A DNA stretch of 24,764 nt, from the NCBI GenBank assembly GCA_937888775.1, contig CALAQT010000281.1, positions 1 to 24,764 on the forward strand, written 5' to 3'. A model generated the notes under the pieces. The model did not search any database, was not told the origin of the DNA, and was given only the letters and a program-made list of their open reading frames with translations. The position numbers were made by a program, and so were the translations under genes. The stretch comes from an uncultured Actinomycetes bacterium (GTDB lineage Bacteria > Actinomycetota > Thermoleophilia > Solirubrobacterales > Solirubrobacteraceae). Positions 1 to 8,044 of the stretch are shown here, in pieces (position 1 is the stretch's first letter; the number at the start of each line of letters is the position of its first letter).

Positions 1-52
1 GTCACATCCACCCACCGCTCTCACTCGTGGTGGACCGACAAACGGGGTCCGG

Positions 53-1693
53 TCAGAGCGTCTTCCATTTCGCCCGCTGGCGCTGGACGAAGTCCTTCGC
101 CTCTTCGTCCTCGAGTTCCATCTCTTCGCACATGTCCTCGTAGCCGATACTGAGGGCCTCCTCATCGACCTCGAAGGGCACCCTGTCCCGGATGTAATGA
201 ACCTCAAGCGTGGCGCCGTCCTTGATCGAGCGCTTGATGCCGTAGTAGCTGAGGTATCGCTCCTGGACCCCGTCCTTCTCCGGACCGAAGTCCCGATGGG
301 TGTTCTTCATGGTGCGATCGATCGGCGTCCCGGTGAACCCGAAGCGAAATGCCTCCGGGAGTTTCACTCGCATCGTCATGGCGAATCCTTCGTTGCCTTT
401 GCCCTTTTGGCTCCGGTGGGCCTCGTCGACCAGACTGATCACGTTGTCCCGTGCCACTGGTGCCAGGTCGGCCATCTGCTGGAACGACTGGAGCGTCGTG
501 ACGAGCGTCCCCCGCCAATCAGATCGCAGCCGATACTTGAGATCCTGAACGCCGAGGGCCTTCTCCACGTTGGGGTAGTCGCACGATTCGAAGTCGTCGG
601 CGAGCTGGGTCTTGAGGTCCCGGCGATCGACCACGATCAAGACAGTGGGATTGTTGAGGGCGGGATGGCGGCGTAGCTTGGCGCCGGCGAACACCATCGT
701 CAGCGTCTTGCCGGACCCCTGGGTGTGCCAGATCAGCCCGGTGCGGTCCTGAGCCGATACGGGCTTGCCGAGCTGGCCAACGGTTCGGTCAACGATGTCG
801 TTCACCGCTTCGAATTGCTGGTAGCGGGCGATCTTCTTGGTCGTCTTGCCGATCTTGGTCTCGAAGACCACGAAGTGCTGGAGGAAGTCGAGAACGTGGC
901 ACGGCTTGAGTCGGAGCAGACCCCTCACGGGTGTGAGTAGCGGATCGTCCGGGTCGTCCGCGGCCGGGGTGTTCCACCAGCCCTTCTCATCGGGGTAAAG
1001 GCTGAGCCAGCGACCCCATGTATCGAGATGGCGTTCGATGTCGTCCTTTGTGGCATCGTGGAAGAGCACCGTGCCGTATCGAAACTCGTCCTCGTCGGCG
1101 GCCACGCAGAAGACGTTGGGGGCAAGCATGAGCGGTGCTTGCCGCTGGTAGCGATGAAGCTGGTGGACCGCCTCTCGCCAGTCCTTCCCGCTGGTGATGT
1201 AGCTCTTGTATTCCGCGATGACGACGGGAATACCGTTGACGAGGAGAACCGTGTCGTCGCGGCATTGCCTCACCCCCTGCACGCGGTACTGGTTCGTCGC
1301 GGTGAAGTCGTTGAGCTTCTGGAGCTGAGGGTCGAACTCGATGAAGCGAACCGTCGTCGCGTCCTTGCCTGGGGACAGCTCGATCCGAGCGCCGTCGCGC
1401 AGGAGGTCAAGCGTCTGCCGGTTTGCAACGAGCTTGTCAGGATGCGACATCGTCTTGCGCAGCGCCGCCACCGCGAGGCGAGCCTGATCCTCCGTCTTGA
1501 CGTCATGGTTGATCTCACAGATCGCCTTGACGAGCACCTGCTCCACGAGTGGGTCCTCGAGCGGCCGATCGAACGCAGCCATCGCGGCCTCGTCGCGGTA
1601 CGTCCATCCCAGGCCGGCGTCCCCGGGGGCGGAGCTTCCGTGGCCCGAGAGCCACGTGATGACTGGCAACTCGACGTAGCCGGCTTCGGTCAT
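53..1693 (-). CDS. hsdR: Type I restriction enzyme subunit R (HsdR), C-terminally truncated
   Basis: The motor/nuclease subunit of a type I restriction-modification complex, which cuts unmethylated DNA after ATP-driven translocation. The N-terminal nuclease domain shows an acidic pair at D146/D147 and the E161-Y-K163 element typical of PD-(D/E)xK HsdR nucleases. The first helicase lobe carries Walker A (TQGSGKT, about residues 324-330), the DEAH box (D423-H426) and FTGTP (453-457). The protein then stops at residue 546 (TGA at 53-55), about where the second RecA-like lobe should begin; family members are usually around 1000 aa. The 52 bases beyond the stop give no HsdR-like sequence in any minus frame. 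The ATG overlaps the hsdS stop as ATGA, so translation is coupled. By family knowledge a subunit without helicase motifs IV-VI should not translocate; loss of restriction is my inference. The other half could exist beyond the window. Confidence 0.9.
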   Translation of the reverse strand: MTEAGYVELPVITWLSGHGSSAPGDAGLGWTYRDEAAMAAFDRPLEDPLVEQVLVKAICEINHDVKTEDQARLAVAALRKTMSHPDKLVANRQTLDLLRDGARIELSPGKDATTVRFIEFDPQLQKLNDFTATNQYRVQGVRQCRDDTVLLVNGIPVVIAEYKSYITSGKDWREAVHQLHRYQRQAPLMLAPNVFCVAADEDEFRYGTVLFHDATKDDIERHLDTWGRWLSLYPDEKGWWNTPAADDPDDPLLTPVRGLLRLKPCHVLDFLQHFVVFETKIGKTTKKIARYQQFEAVNDIVDRTVGQLGKPVSAQDRTGLIWHTQGSGKTLTMVFAGAKLRRHPALNNPTVLIVVDRRDLKTQLADDFESCDYPNVEKALGVQDLKYRLRSDWRGTLVTTLQSFQQMADLAPVARDNVISLVDEAHRSQKGKGNEGFAMTMRVKLPEAFRFGFTGTPIDRTMKNTHRDFGPEKDGVQERYLSYYGIKRSIKDGATLEVHYIRDRVPFEVDEEALSIGYEDMCEEMELEDEEAKDFVQRQRAKWKTL

Positions 1694-3027
1694 GACGCCG
1701 CTGTGACCGCGGGTTCGCCGAGCCGGATGCGCCCCGTCAGAAGCTCATCGAGCAGCCCACGCTTGAGTTCCGTGAGAGCGGTGTGGCTTGCGACGAGTTG
1801 GTCGAGGTGCGATCGCTGAGCGGCTGCCACCCTGACAATCGCCCGCTGCTCACTCGCTTCTGGCACGGGAACGGCGAGTCGCCTGAGTGCGCGCTGGTTG
1901 ATCGTGTTCAGTCCTGAGCTGGTGCCGCACCGCGCGTCCCAGTACCGCTGGGCATACTCGGAATTCAGCCACAGGCACCCAAAGTCAGGGTCGATCTCTC
2001 CCTTCGTCCGCAGCCTAAACAGGTGGTTCTGGAACGTCATGCCGACGGCGACGGGCGGCACCAACGCGCATCGTCCGATCTCGCGTCGGTTCGCATGCCC
2101 TTCCACGACCAACAGGTCGCGCTCTTGGAGACGTCGCGGCGCGAGCTCAATATCGGTAGCGCCGAGCTGCTGCACATCGGTCAGATCGACGTCGTACCGG
2201 CGCACGTTTGCGACGCGGAGGTACCGGTGCTGGTCGCGGAGGCCACGCCGTGCTTCGTTGAGAGTGATCCCTGTCTGAAGGGCTAACTCGCAGGCGACCG
2301 TACTGAGTCTCCAATCCACCGGCACTGTGCCGACAGGCGTCACTGCGAACTCGTCCTTGTGCGCATGGCGCCGCAGGTAACCGTCACCTCCGATCCCACG
2401 AGTGAGCAGGTCAGCCAAGAGAGCCCGTCTGACAACACGCGCTGCCTCAACCGCGGTACGGGCGCACTCGATGGCCACGTCAAGGGATTCCAGGAGTCGA
2501 GCGATGGCCGCCTGTTCCTGCGGCGGGGGAAGGGGAAGGACGAGCTTACGAACGTCGCGCTCGTTGACGGCTGGGTAACTCGTGCCGCATTGCCACGCCG
2601 CCAATTGCCTGCTCGCCTGCTCGCTGAAGGGCAAATGCTTGGCGAACTGGGGCAACAGACCGTCGCCGCAGCAGCGCAGGACCGCAAAGCCGGTGGAACA
2701 CACCATCGCGTCGTCCGTACTCCAGTCGGCGGATGCGTGGGAGCCGAGCAGTGGTCGGACGGTGCAGATCAGCGTGTCTCCCGACCGCACGACACGTCGG
2801 GCGCGGCTGGGAGCGTCGTGGAATTGGATCGTCTGGACATCGGCCCAGTTGATCACTCCTTTGGTCACGCTCCCGATATCGATGTAGCGGAAGCTAAAGT
2901 CAGGCTCGGTTCTACTGGTCAGCGCCTCAGGATTGACGCGGGAGATGCCGGAGCAGTCAGCGTTGGAGGTCGACCACGCCGAGCAGTACGTGGCGACGGC
3001 GCGCTCAATCGGCGTTCGCGACGACAT
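1690..3027 (-). CDS. hsdS: Type I restriction-modification specificity subunit S (HsdS)
   Basis: DNA-sequence recognition subunit that directs HsdM methylation and HsdR cleavage. At 445 aa it has the full two-TRD layout. The first target-recognition domain begins near the FRYIDIGSV motif (about residues 46-54), followed by a central conserved helical region (PPPQEQAAIARLL, about 175-187, then a long helix). The second TRD and a matching distal helical region (SEQRAIVRVAAA) end in ELLTGRIRL. It sits between hsdM and hsdR: its start overlaps the end of hsdM by 23 bases and its stop forms an ATGA with hsdR. No strong Shine-Dalgarno is visible before the ATG, so initiation probably depends on coupling to hsdM. 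The target sequence cannot be read from the protein. It appears intact, unlike hsdR. Confidence 0.93.
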   Translation of the reverse strand: MSSRTPIERAVATYCSAWSTSNADCSGISRVNPEALTSRTEPDFSFRYIDIGSVTKGVINWADVQTIQFHDAPSRARRVVRSGDTLICTVRPLLGSHASADWSTDDAMVCSTGFAVLRCCGDGLLPQFAKHLPFSEQASRQLAAWQCGTSYPAVNERDVRKLVLPLPPPQEQAAIARLLESLDVAIECARTAVEAARVVRRALLADLLTRGIGGDGYLRRHAHKDEFAVTPVGTVPVDWRLSTVACELALQTGITLNEARRGLRDQHRYLRVANVRRYDVDLTDVQQLGATDIELAPRRLQERDLLVVEGHANRREIGRCALVPPVAVGMTFQNHLFRLRTKGEIDPDFGCLWLNSEYAQRYWDARCGTSSGLNTINQRALRRLAVPVPEASEQRAIVRVAAAQRSHLDQLVASHTALTELKRGLLDELLTGRIRLGEPAVTAAS

Positions 3028-5056
3028 AACCGATCTCGCGCAGCGAGGCTGCTACGGATTCCTGCGCGGCATGCAGTTGTTCGTTGGCATCCCACAGCGC
3101 GGCGAGCGCAGTGGCCACCGGAGGACACGGTTCGGGCTCGAACGTGTCGACGTAGCGTGGGATGTTCAGGTTGAACTCGTTCTCAACGACTTCCTCCGTG
3201 CCGACGACTCGAGCGTGCTTGAACAGTTCGTCCGGATCGGAGTACAGCTGGATCAGCTCGTCGCCAACCGTTTTCACGTCGCGGCGATCCTCGGCCGCTC
3301 GTCGCCTGTGGTCAGCAATCCGCCCGTCGCGTTCGGCCAGTTTGGCCATGGCTTTGGCGCGCTGCTTCTCCAGTCTGGTAGCAAGGCTGCTGGCTGTTCG
3401 CTTCTGTTTGGCGGTGGCGGCAGTCTCGACCTGGACTCGTGCTGCGATTAGTAACTCGTCAACGGCGTCGGCTGCGTCGGCGTGGGACTGGTACTCCGCC
3501 ATCAAGAGCCCCACCTCGTCCTCCTCGTTCAGCTCGATCTGCTTCTGGAGTCGACCTCGGTGATACTCAACGAGCTCGGGAACCTTTGCGGCATCGCCGT
3601 ACGCTTGGTAGTGGACGAGGATCCGCATGAGGTCTTGCGGGCCCAATTCGTTCTGGGCAGACAGTTCGCGGAAGTGGCGCGCGGCGTAGATCAGAAGCAT
3701 CTGGTCCTGGCGCTCGGACGGACGATCCTTCCTCAGAATCAGCAGGCAGGCGGGGAGTCCGGCGCCATAGAAGATGTTGAGCGGGAGTGAGACAACGGCA
3801 TCGACAACGCGAGTGTCGATCAGCGCTTCGCGAATGAGGTGCTCGTCGTCTGCTTTGCGTCTCCTGACCCTCGGGCGCCCGCGAGCGTCGTTCTCGCCGG
3901 TCTCCTCCTCAATCGCCGGCTGACCGCGGAAGAGGACCCCCTGGGGGCAGACAACACCGGCGCGTCCGTCGTCACTCAGTGAAGCCAAGATGTGCAGGAT
4001 GAACGCGTAATCCCCATATTCAGCAGGCGGTGCATGGAAGCCGGTTCCGCGACCGAACCGCCCGTACGGATCCTTATACCCCTCCCTGCCGAAAATCTCC
4101 GTGCGCAGTTTGCTCTTCTTCTTCTTGTCATCGGTCTGTTGCTCCGGTCGCAGCCACCACGTGTCATCTGAGAACGGGAAATTGGCGAGGACGACCGAGA
4201 ACCTGCGCACACCCCCGTTCTTGTCCAGGAACTCTGGATCGGTGATCGTGCTCGCTCCGGCCTTGATCTCCGCGTCGAGACCGTGGAGAACGGAGTTGAT
4301 CTTGCCGATGGCGGCGTTCCCCCAGTTCATCTCCTGCGCGAAGTACCGCGCACTGGTGACGTGGTGTCCTTGCTCGCGGAGATAGTCGCCTGAGTGCACC
4401 AGCATCCCGCCGCTGCCTGACGTCGGGTCGTACACCGTGTCGCCCGGCCCGGGACCCAGCATCCGCACGAGGAGGTCCACCACCTCCGGCGGCGTGAAGA
4501 ACTCGCCGGCCTTAGCGCCGGCGTCGTCCGCGAAGTACTTGATGAGGTACTCGTACGCACGGCCGAGCACGTCCGGCTGCACGTTCTTGTTTGACAGGTC
4601 GTGCTCATCGAAATGCTGGACCAGCGCGTGCGCCACCTCGTTCGGAATGAGCGGCTTGCCGCTGCCGTCCGGCGCCGGTTGGTTCCAGTCGACAGTGAAG
4701 ACGCCACGGAGTTCGTCGTTCGAGTCCGCTACTGCTCGCATCGCCTTGGTCATGACCTCGCCGATGTTCGTGGACGCGGCCTTGACGTCGCCCCATCGAG
4801 AGCCGTCGGGAATGGTGAAGCGATGCTCGCCGCGCTTGCGGAACACCGCGCGCTCGGTCTCGTTGAATTCTCGGCCCTGCTGCCGCTCGAGTTCTTTGAT
4901 CGCGTCGTCGGCCTCGTTCTCCCACTGGTCGCAGAGGCGCTTGTAGAACATGAGCGACAGGATGTAGTTCTTGTAGTCCTGGCCTGCGGTCCTGCCCCGC
5001 AGGATGTTCGCCGCGCCCATGAGATGGGCTTCGAGCTGCTGCTGGATCAGTCTCAT
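3005..5056 (-). CDS. hsdM: Type I restriction-modification N6-adenine methyltransferase subunit M (HsdM)
   Basis: Modification subunit that transfers a methyl group from SAM to adenine N6 at the HsdS target. I start it at the ATG at 5056 (683 aa) because the family-like sequence LIQQQLEAHLMGAANILRG begins there; the 40 codons upstream are unlike HsdM. Visible domains, numbered from that ATG: the helical HsdM N-domain (about 1-130); GEFFTPPEVV (184-193); SAM motif I DPTSGSGG (210-217); motif IV ANFPFS (291-296), where the usual NPPF/Y is NFPF; a long charged coiled segment; and the typical tail NEFNLNIPRYVDTF. It is first gene of hsdM-hsdS-hsdR. It appears complete, so methylation may persist although HsdR is truncated. 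No clear Shine-Dalgarno was found, so a leaderless transcript or a downstream start (ATG at 5020) is possible. Confidence 0.92.
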   Translation of the reverse strand: MRLIQQQLEAHLMGAANILRGRTAGQDYKNYILSLMFYKRLCDQWENEADDAIKELERQQGREFNETERAVFRKRGEHRFTIPDGSRWGDVKAASTNIGEVMTKAMRAVADSNDELRGVFTVDWNQPAPDGSGKPLIPNEVAHALVQHFDEHDLSNKNVQPDVLGRAYEYLIKYFADDAGAKAGEFFTPPEVVDLLVRMLGPGPGDTVYDPTSGSGGMLVHSGDYLREQGHHVTSARYFAQEMNWGNAAIGKINSVLHGLDAEIKAGASTITDPEFLDKNGGVRRFSVVLANFPFSDDTWWLRPEQQTDDKKKKSKLRTEIFGREGYKDPYGRFGRGTGFHAPPAEYGDYAFILHILASLSDDGRAGVVCPQGVLFRGQPAIEEETGENDARGRPRVRRRKADDEHLIREALIDTRVVDAVVSLPLNIFYGAGLPACLLILRKDRPSERQDQMLLIYAARHFRELSAQNELGPQDLMRILVHYQAYGDAAKVPELVEYHRGRLQKQIELNEEDEVGLLMAEYQSHADAADAVDELLIAARVQVETAATAKQKRTASSLATRLEKQRAKAMAKLAERDGRIADHRRRAAEDRRDVKTVGDELIQLYSDPDELFKHARVVGTEEVVENEFNLNIPRYVDTFEPEPCPPVATALAALWDANEQLHAAQESVAASLREIGYVVANAD

Positions 5057-5192
5057 CGCAGCGCGCGGGCAGAGCGGCGGGCCGAGGGCGGGCAGGCTGA
5101 CACGGGGCGGACGGACATCCGACGCGGACTTTAGACCTGCCGGCCGGATCGCGGAGGCGTCGTCCCTACAACGCACTGGGCGGGTCGAAGAC

Positions 5193-5204
5193 GCCGGCGC
5201 CGGC
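5193..5204. repeat. 12-bp perfect palindrome
   Basis: GCCGGCGCCGGC reads the same on both strands. It lies 69 bases past the T4SS operon stop and about 140 bases before hsdM. It could be a terminator stem, although the loop would be very small and no T-run follows, or a binding site for a dimeric regulator. GC-rich DNA produces such palindromes by chance, so the assignment is weak. Confidence 0.3.
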
Positions 5205-5241
5205 TAATCAGCGTTTGCGCGCGTGCGGCTTGGCGGCAGAC

Positions 5242-5265
5242 CTAGCGCACGCATCTCGCCGCTAG
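5242..5265 (-). terminator. Possible terminator hairpin after the T4SS operon
   Basis: The arms CTAGCG and CGCTAG (6 bp, 12-base loop) begin 8 bases after the stop codon of the coupling-ATPase gene. The position suits a terminator, but no T-run follows on the minus strand, so factor-independent termination is not demonstrated. Confidence 0.25.
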
Positions 5266-5272
5266 CCCAGGA

Positions 5273-8044
5273 TCAGGTCGTCGCGCTTCTCGCCTCGATC
5301 AGGCCGACGGCGTCTAGGCCGATCTCGCGGCTACCAGTGAGATGCTCGCGCAGAGTTGGGGGCTGCGGTGGCAGCACCAATGCCGAAAGCTGCCGGCGGT
5401 GGATGTCTGCCTCGTCGGCGAAGAAGAGGTGGTCGCGTCCGGCGTAATACCAGTGCTCGGCTGGGGTGCCCATGACCCCGATCCGTCCGGTCATCAGTTC
5501 GTCAGCTTCTCGGGCGCAGGCGAGCGCGGCGTGCTGGTTGGGGCTCACGAATAGAACGGCGGGGCGTGTGCCCTGGGCGCGGTAGCGTGGGTGGGCGAGC
5601 GCCCAGCCGCAGAGGAACGCGTCGTAGGCGAGGAACTTGTCGCGGTTGTAGGAGGGGCGTGCCGTGAGGTCGATCTCGACCAGCAGGTCGAACGTGAGCT
5701 TGAGCGACTCGACACGGAGTTCGAGCGACAGGTCGGGTTTGATCTCCGTGAACGTCTTGAGCTCGATGTCGATGATCGCCTGGCCGTCGGGGACCTTGAT
5801 CTCATTGAGCGTGATCGGGTGGCGGCGCTGCCCGGAGCCGGCTTGCGGGACTGGGTAACGGCCGGTGGCGTAGCGGGGGGTGCGCCAGCGATCGGTCGCG
5901 AGTTCGCCGACGGTGCGGTGGAATTCGATGGCCCACCCGAGTGCGTGCAGGTCGTGCGCGAGCCGGGCGGCTCGCGGCTGCTCGATCGCCCGCCATTCGC
6001 GCTTGGGAGAGATTGCGGGCGCCGGCTTGCGTTCCTGCGCGACTTGGAGTCCGCCAGGTGTCAGGGAGTAGAGCTGAGGTGACTTGCCGTCGGTGCGTGA
6101 GCGCTCGCGAAGTCCGGTGGCGTGTCGGGCGATCAGGCCGTGGCGGTAGAGCTTGACGAGGCGGTCGTTGATGCTGCGGGTTGCTCGGCCAGGTAGAGCG
6201 GCGCGGCCGATCAGGCTTGCGGGCGCGAGCCCGACGCGGTCGAGCAGCGCGAGGACCGCGTAGTCCTCCTCGTAGAGCCTCGGTAAGCCGCCAGCGCCTT
6301 CGAGCTGGCTGGCGGGCCCGATCTCGTTGATCCGGTCGAGGAAGGTGAGCTCGCGGAGCGTGTCCGACGGCGGGCGGTCCCCGTCGGACGCGATCGGCTC
6401 CGCGATCCGACGTCCGACGATGCGACGAACCGGACTGTCAGCGAGATCGAAGGCGTTCGGCGGGGGAGGTTCGTAGTCGACCTGCACCTCGTGCTTGGCC
6501 GGCTGACCGGTGGCCGGTTTCGGGTCCTTGTTCGAGTCCGCCGCGGGCGTCGGCGGCTCGGGCGGTTCCGCTGCCGGCGCGATCTCCGTCGCCGTGTCGT
6601 TCGGCCCGGCCGGATCGCCATTCGCCGGGCCCGCGTCGGTTGCGAGCGTGGATTCGAGCTGCTCGGGGTAGGGGCCGACGCGCTCGTCTTGAGCGGCGAG
6701 GTGACGGTCGGCCCATTCGTCGCCGGCGTCGGGCAGCGGGTAGGTCTGCCCCATGAAGCTCGGCACGCGGGTGCCGTTCGCGATCCAGGAGGCGAGGCAG
6801 TAGTAGTTGGGGAAGTTCAGTGCCTGCTCGGGGGTGACGCGCAGACGGGCGCGCGAGTCGGGGTCGTCGCGGATCATCGTGGAGTAGACGGCCATCGCGA
6901 TCCGGGTGGCCTGCTCGGCGTCCTCGGCGTCGCCCATCCGGAACAGGAAGCGGCTCTGCAGCAGGTTGAGCACGCCTTTGAGGATCTTCTGCTGGTGCTC
7001 GGAGGCGGAGCCGAGCTGCGCGAGGTACTGCAGCCCGAACGCGGGCTCGAGCCCAGCTGCCCGGTGGGTGGCGACCTGGTCGACGACGTTCTCGCCGCCG
7101 GCGACGTAGTGGGCCTCGTCGACGAGCAGCGGCACTCGGGGGCGGTCGGCTTCGGGGAGGTGGACCTGGCGCTGTAGCTGGGCGTGCAGCATTCGCAGGA
7201 TGAACAGCATGCAGGCCTTGCTGTTCTCGGTCCCGATCGCGCCCATGTTCGCGTCGACGATGAGGATGTCGCGCGCCTGGATGATCTCCCGCAACGGCAC
7301 GTCGGTGGGATGGTTGAAGAACCGGCGCAGCGGCGGGACGCCGGTCAGCCCGGAGATCTTGTTGCGCGGCGCGTCCATACGCTCGGCGACGCGGCTTGTG
7401 GCCATGCGCAGGTCGTCGGGGAGCTCTGAGCGGAAGAACTCGGCGGTCTGGTCGAGGTCGGGCTGGTCAGCGCACGCTTCGGCGACCGCGTTTCGGAACT
7501 CGTCCTTCGCCGGTCGCAGGAGCGTGTAGACGTCCTCGAGCCGGGCGCGCCGGGACTGCCGCTGGGCGATCGCGATCGCGCCGATCACGGAGTGGTAGAG
7601 GTAGCGGCGCGAGGACTGGTAGATCTGGTTCTCGTTGATGTCGAGCAGCGCAGCGACCACGTTCTCGGCGAGCTGGGCTGCCTCGATCGCGAGTGGCCGG
7701 TCCCCGATCAGGCGCAGCGGGCTCATTCCGAACGCCGGGCGGCCGAGGTCGAGGAACCACACCCGCTTGCGGCAGTCGGGCGGTGTCAGGCGCAGGCACA
7801 TCCGAGACAGCTCTGACTTCGGGTCGATCACGATCGGCGCGGCGTCGTCGTCCTCGATGTCGTTGAGGTAGAAGGCGAGCAGCGCGCTGGTCTTCCCGCA
7901 GCCCTGGCCACCGACCAGCAGCGCTCCGTACTTGCGGTCGGAGGGGTGGATCAGCACCTCCGCGTTCTCGGCGCGCAGCATCGGATACAGCTCCTCGGGC
8001 CCCGGGCCGTGCTCGGCGTTCCTGCGAGCTGCTGCGGAGCTCAC
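5273..8044 (-). CDS. VirD4/TraG-type coupling ATPase fused to a replication-relaxation-like domain
   Basis: Predicted type IV coupling ATPase, which would feed DNA into the secretion channel, joined to a candidate DNA-processing domain. Of 923 aa, the N-terminal ~440 hold a VirD4/TraG-like motor: Walker A GGQGCGKT (45-52), the coupling-protein-like VIDPKSEL (72-79), and Walker B PLLVDEAH (305-312). A Pro/Ala/Asp-rich linker (about 440-560) follows. Residues about 588-672 form a winged helix ending in YSLTPGGLQVA. Residues about 690-860 carry IKPDLSLEL (769-777) and LLVEID (787-792), as in the Replic_Relax family (PF13814), whose fold is thought to resemble restriction nucleases. There are no transmembrane segments; the separate upstream protein probably supplies the membrane anchor. 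The GTG start overlaps the upstream stop (GTGA). The family assignments come from reading motifs, not from a search. The combination of domains in one chain is unusual. Confidence 0.8.
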   Translation of the reverse strand: MSSAAARRNAEHGPGPEELYPMLRAENAEVLIHPSDRKYGALLVGGQGCGKTSALLAFYLNDIEDDDAAPIVIDPKSELSRMCLRLTPPDCRKRVWFLDLGRPAFGMSPLRLIGDRPLAIEAAQLAENVVAALLDINENQIYQSSRRYLYHSVIGAIAIAQRQSRRARLEDVYTLLRPAKDEFRNAVAEACADQPDLDQTAEFFRSELPDDLRMATSRVAERMDAPRNKISGLTGVPPLRRFFNHPTDVPLREIIQARDILIVDANMGAIGTENSKACMLFILRMLHAQLQRQVHLPEADRPRVPLLVDEAHYVAGGENVVDQVATHRAAGLEPAFGLQYLAQLGSASEHQQKILKGVLNLLQSRFLFRMGDAEDAEQATRIAMAVYSTMIRDDPDSRARLRVTPEQALNFPNYYCLASWIANGTRVPSFMGQTYPLPDAGDEWADRHLAAQDERVGPYPEQLESTLATDAGPANGDPAGPNDTATEIAPAAEPPEPPTPAADSNKDPKPATGQPAKHEVQVDYEPPPPNAFDLADSPVRRIVGRRIAEPIASDGDRPPSDTLRELTFLDRINEIGPASQLEGAGGLPRLYEEDYAVLALLDRVGLAPASLIGRAALPGRATRSINDRLVKLYRHGLIARHATGLRERSRTDGKSPQLYSLTPGGLQVAQERKPAPAISPKREWRAIEQPRAARLAHDLHALGWAIEFHRTVGELATDRWRTPRYATGRYPVPQAGSGQRRHPITLNEIKVPDGQAIIDIELKTFTEIKPDLSLELRVESLKLTFDLLVEIDLTARPSYNRDKFLAYDAFLCGWALAHPRYRAQGTRPAVLFVSPNQHAALACAREADELMTGRIGVMGTPAEHWYYAGRDHLFFADEADIHRRQLSALVLPPQPPTLREHLTGSREIGLDAVGLIEARSATT

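Larger units (their letters stand above)
5057..5272. promoter_or_regulatory. Intergenic region between T4SS operon end and hsdM; presumed hsdM promoter
   Basis: This gap separates the last T4SS gene (stop at 5273) from hsdM (start at 5056). It should hold a terminator for the first and a promoter for the second. I see a GC-rich perfect palindrome (5193-5204) and a short inverted repeat just after the T4SS stop (5242-5265). A TAAAGT box on the minus strand could be a -10, but no matching -35 is present at the right distance, so I do not assign a promoter. Confidence 0.35.

Noticed and set aside
1..52. Inverted repeat TCCACC (7-12) / GGTGGA (29-34) considered as a transposon end
   Set aside because: Only 6 bp, no recognisable element end or target duplication; it may simply be a weak hairpin after the hsdR stop.
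1028..1819. 263-codon plus-strand open frame opposite hsdR
   Set aside because: Antisense of clear HsdR motifs; no domain of its own.
5057..5176. 40-codon N-terminal extension of HsdM
   Set aside because: Sequence unlike HsdM N-termini; the family-like region begins at the ATG at 5056.
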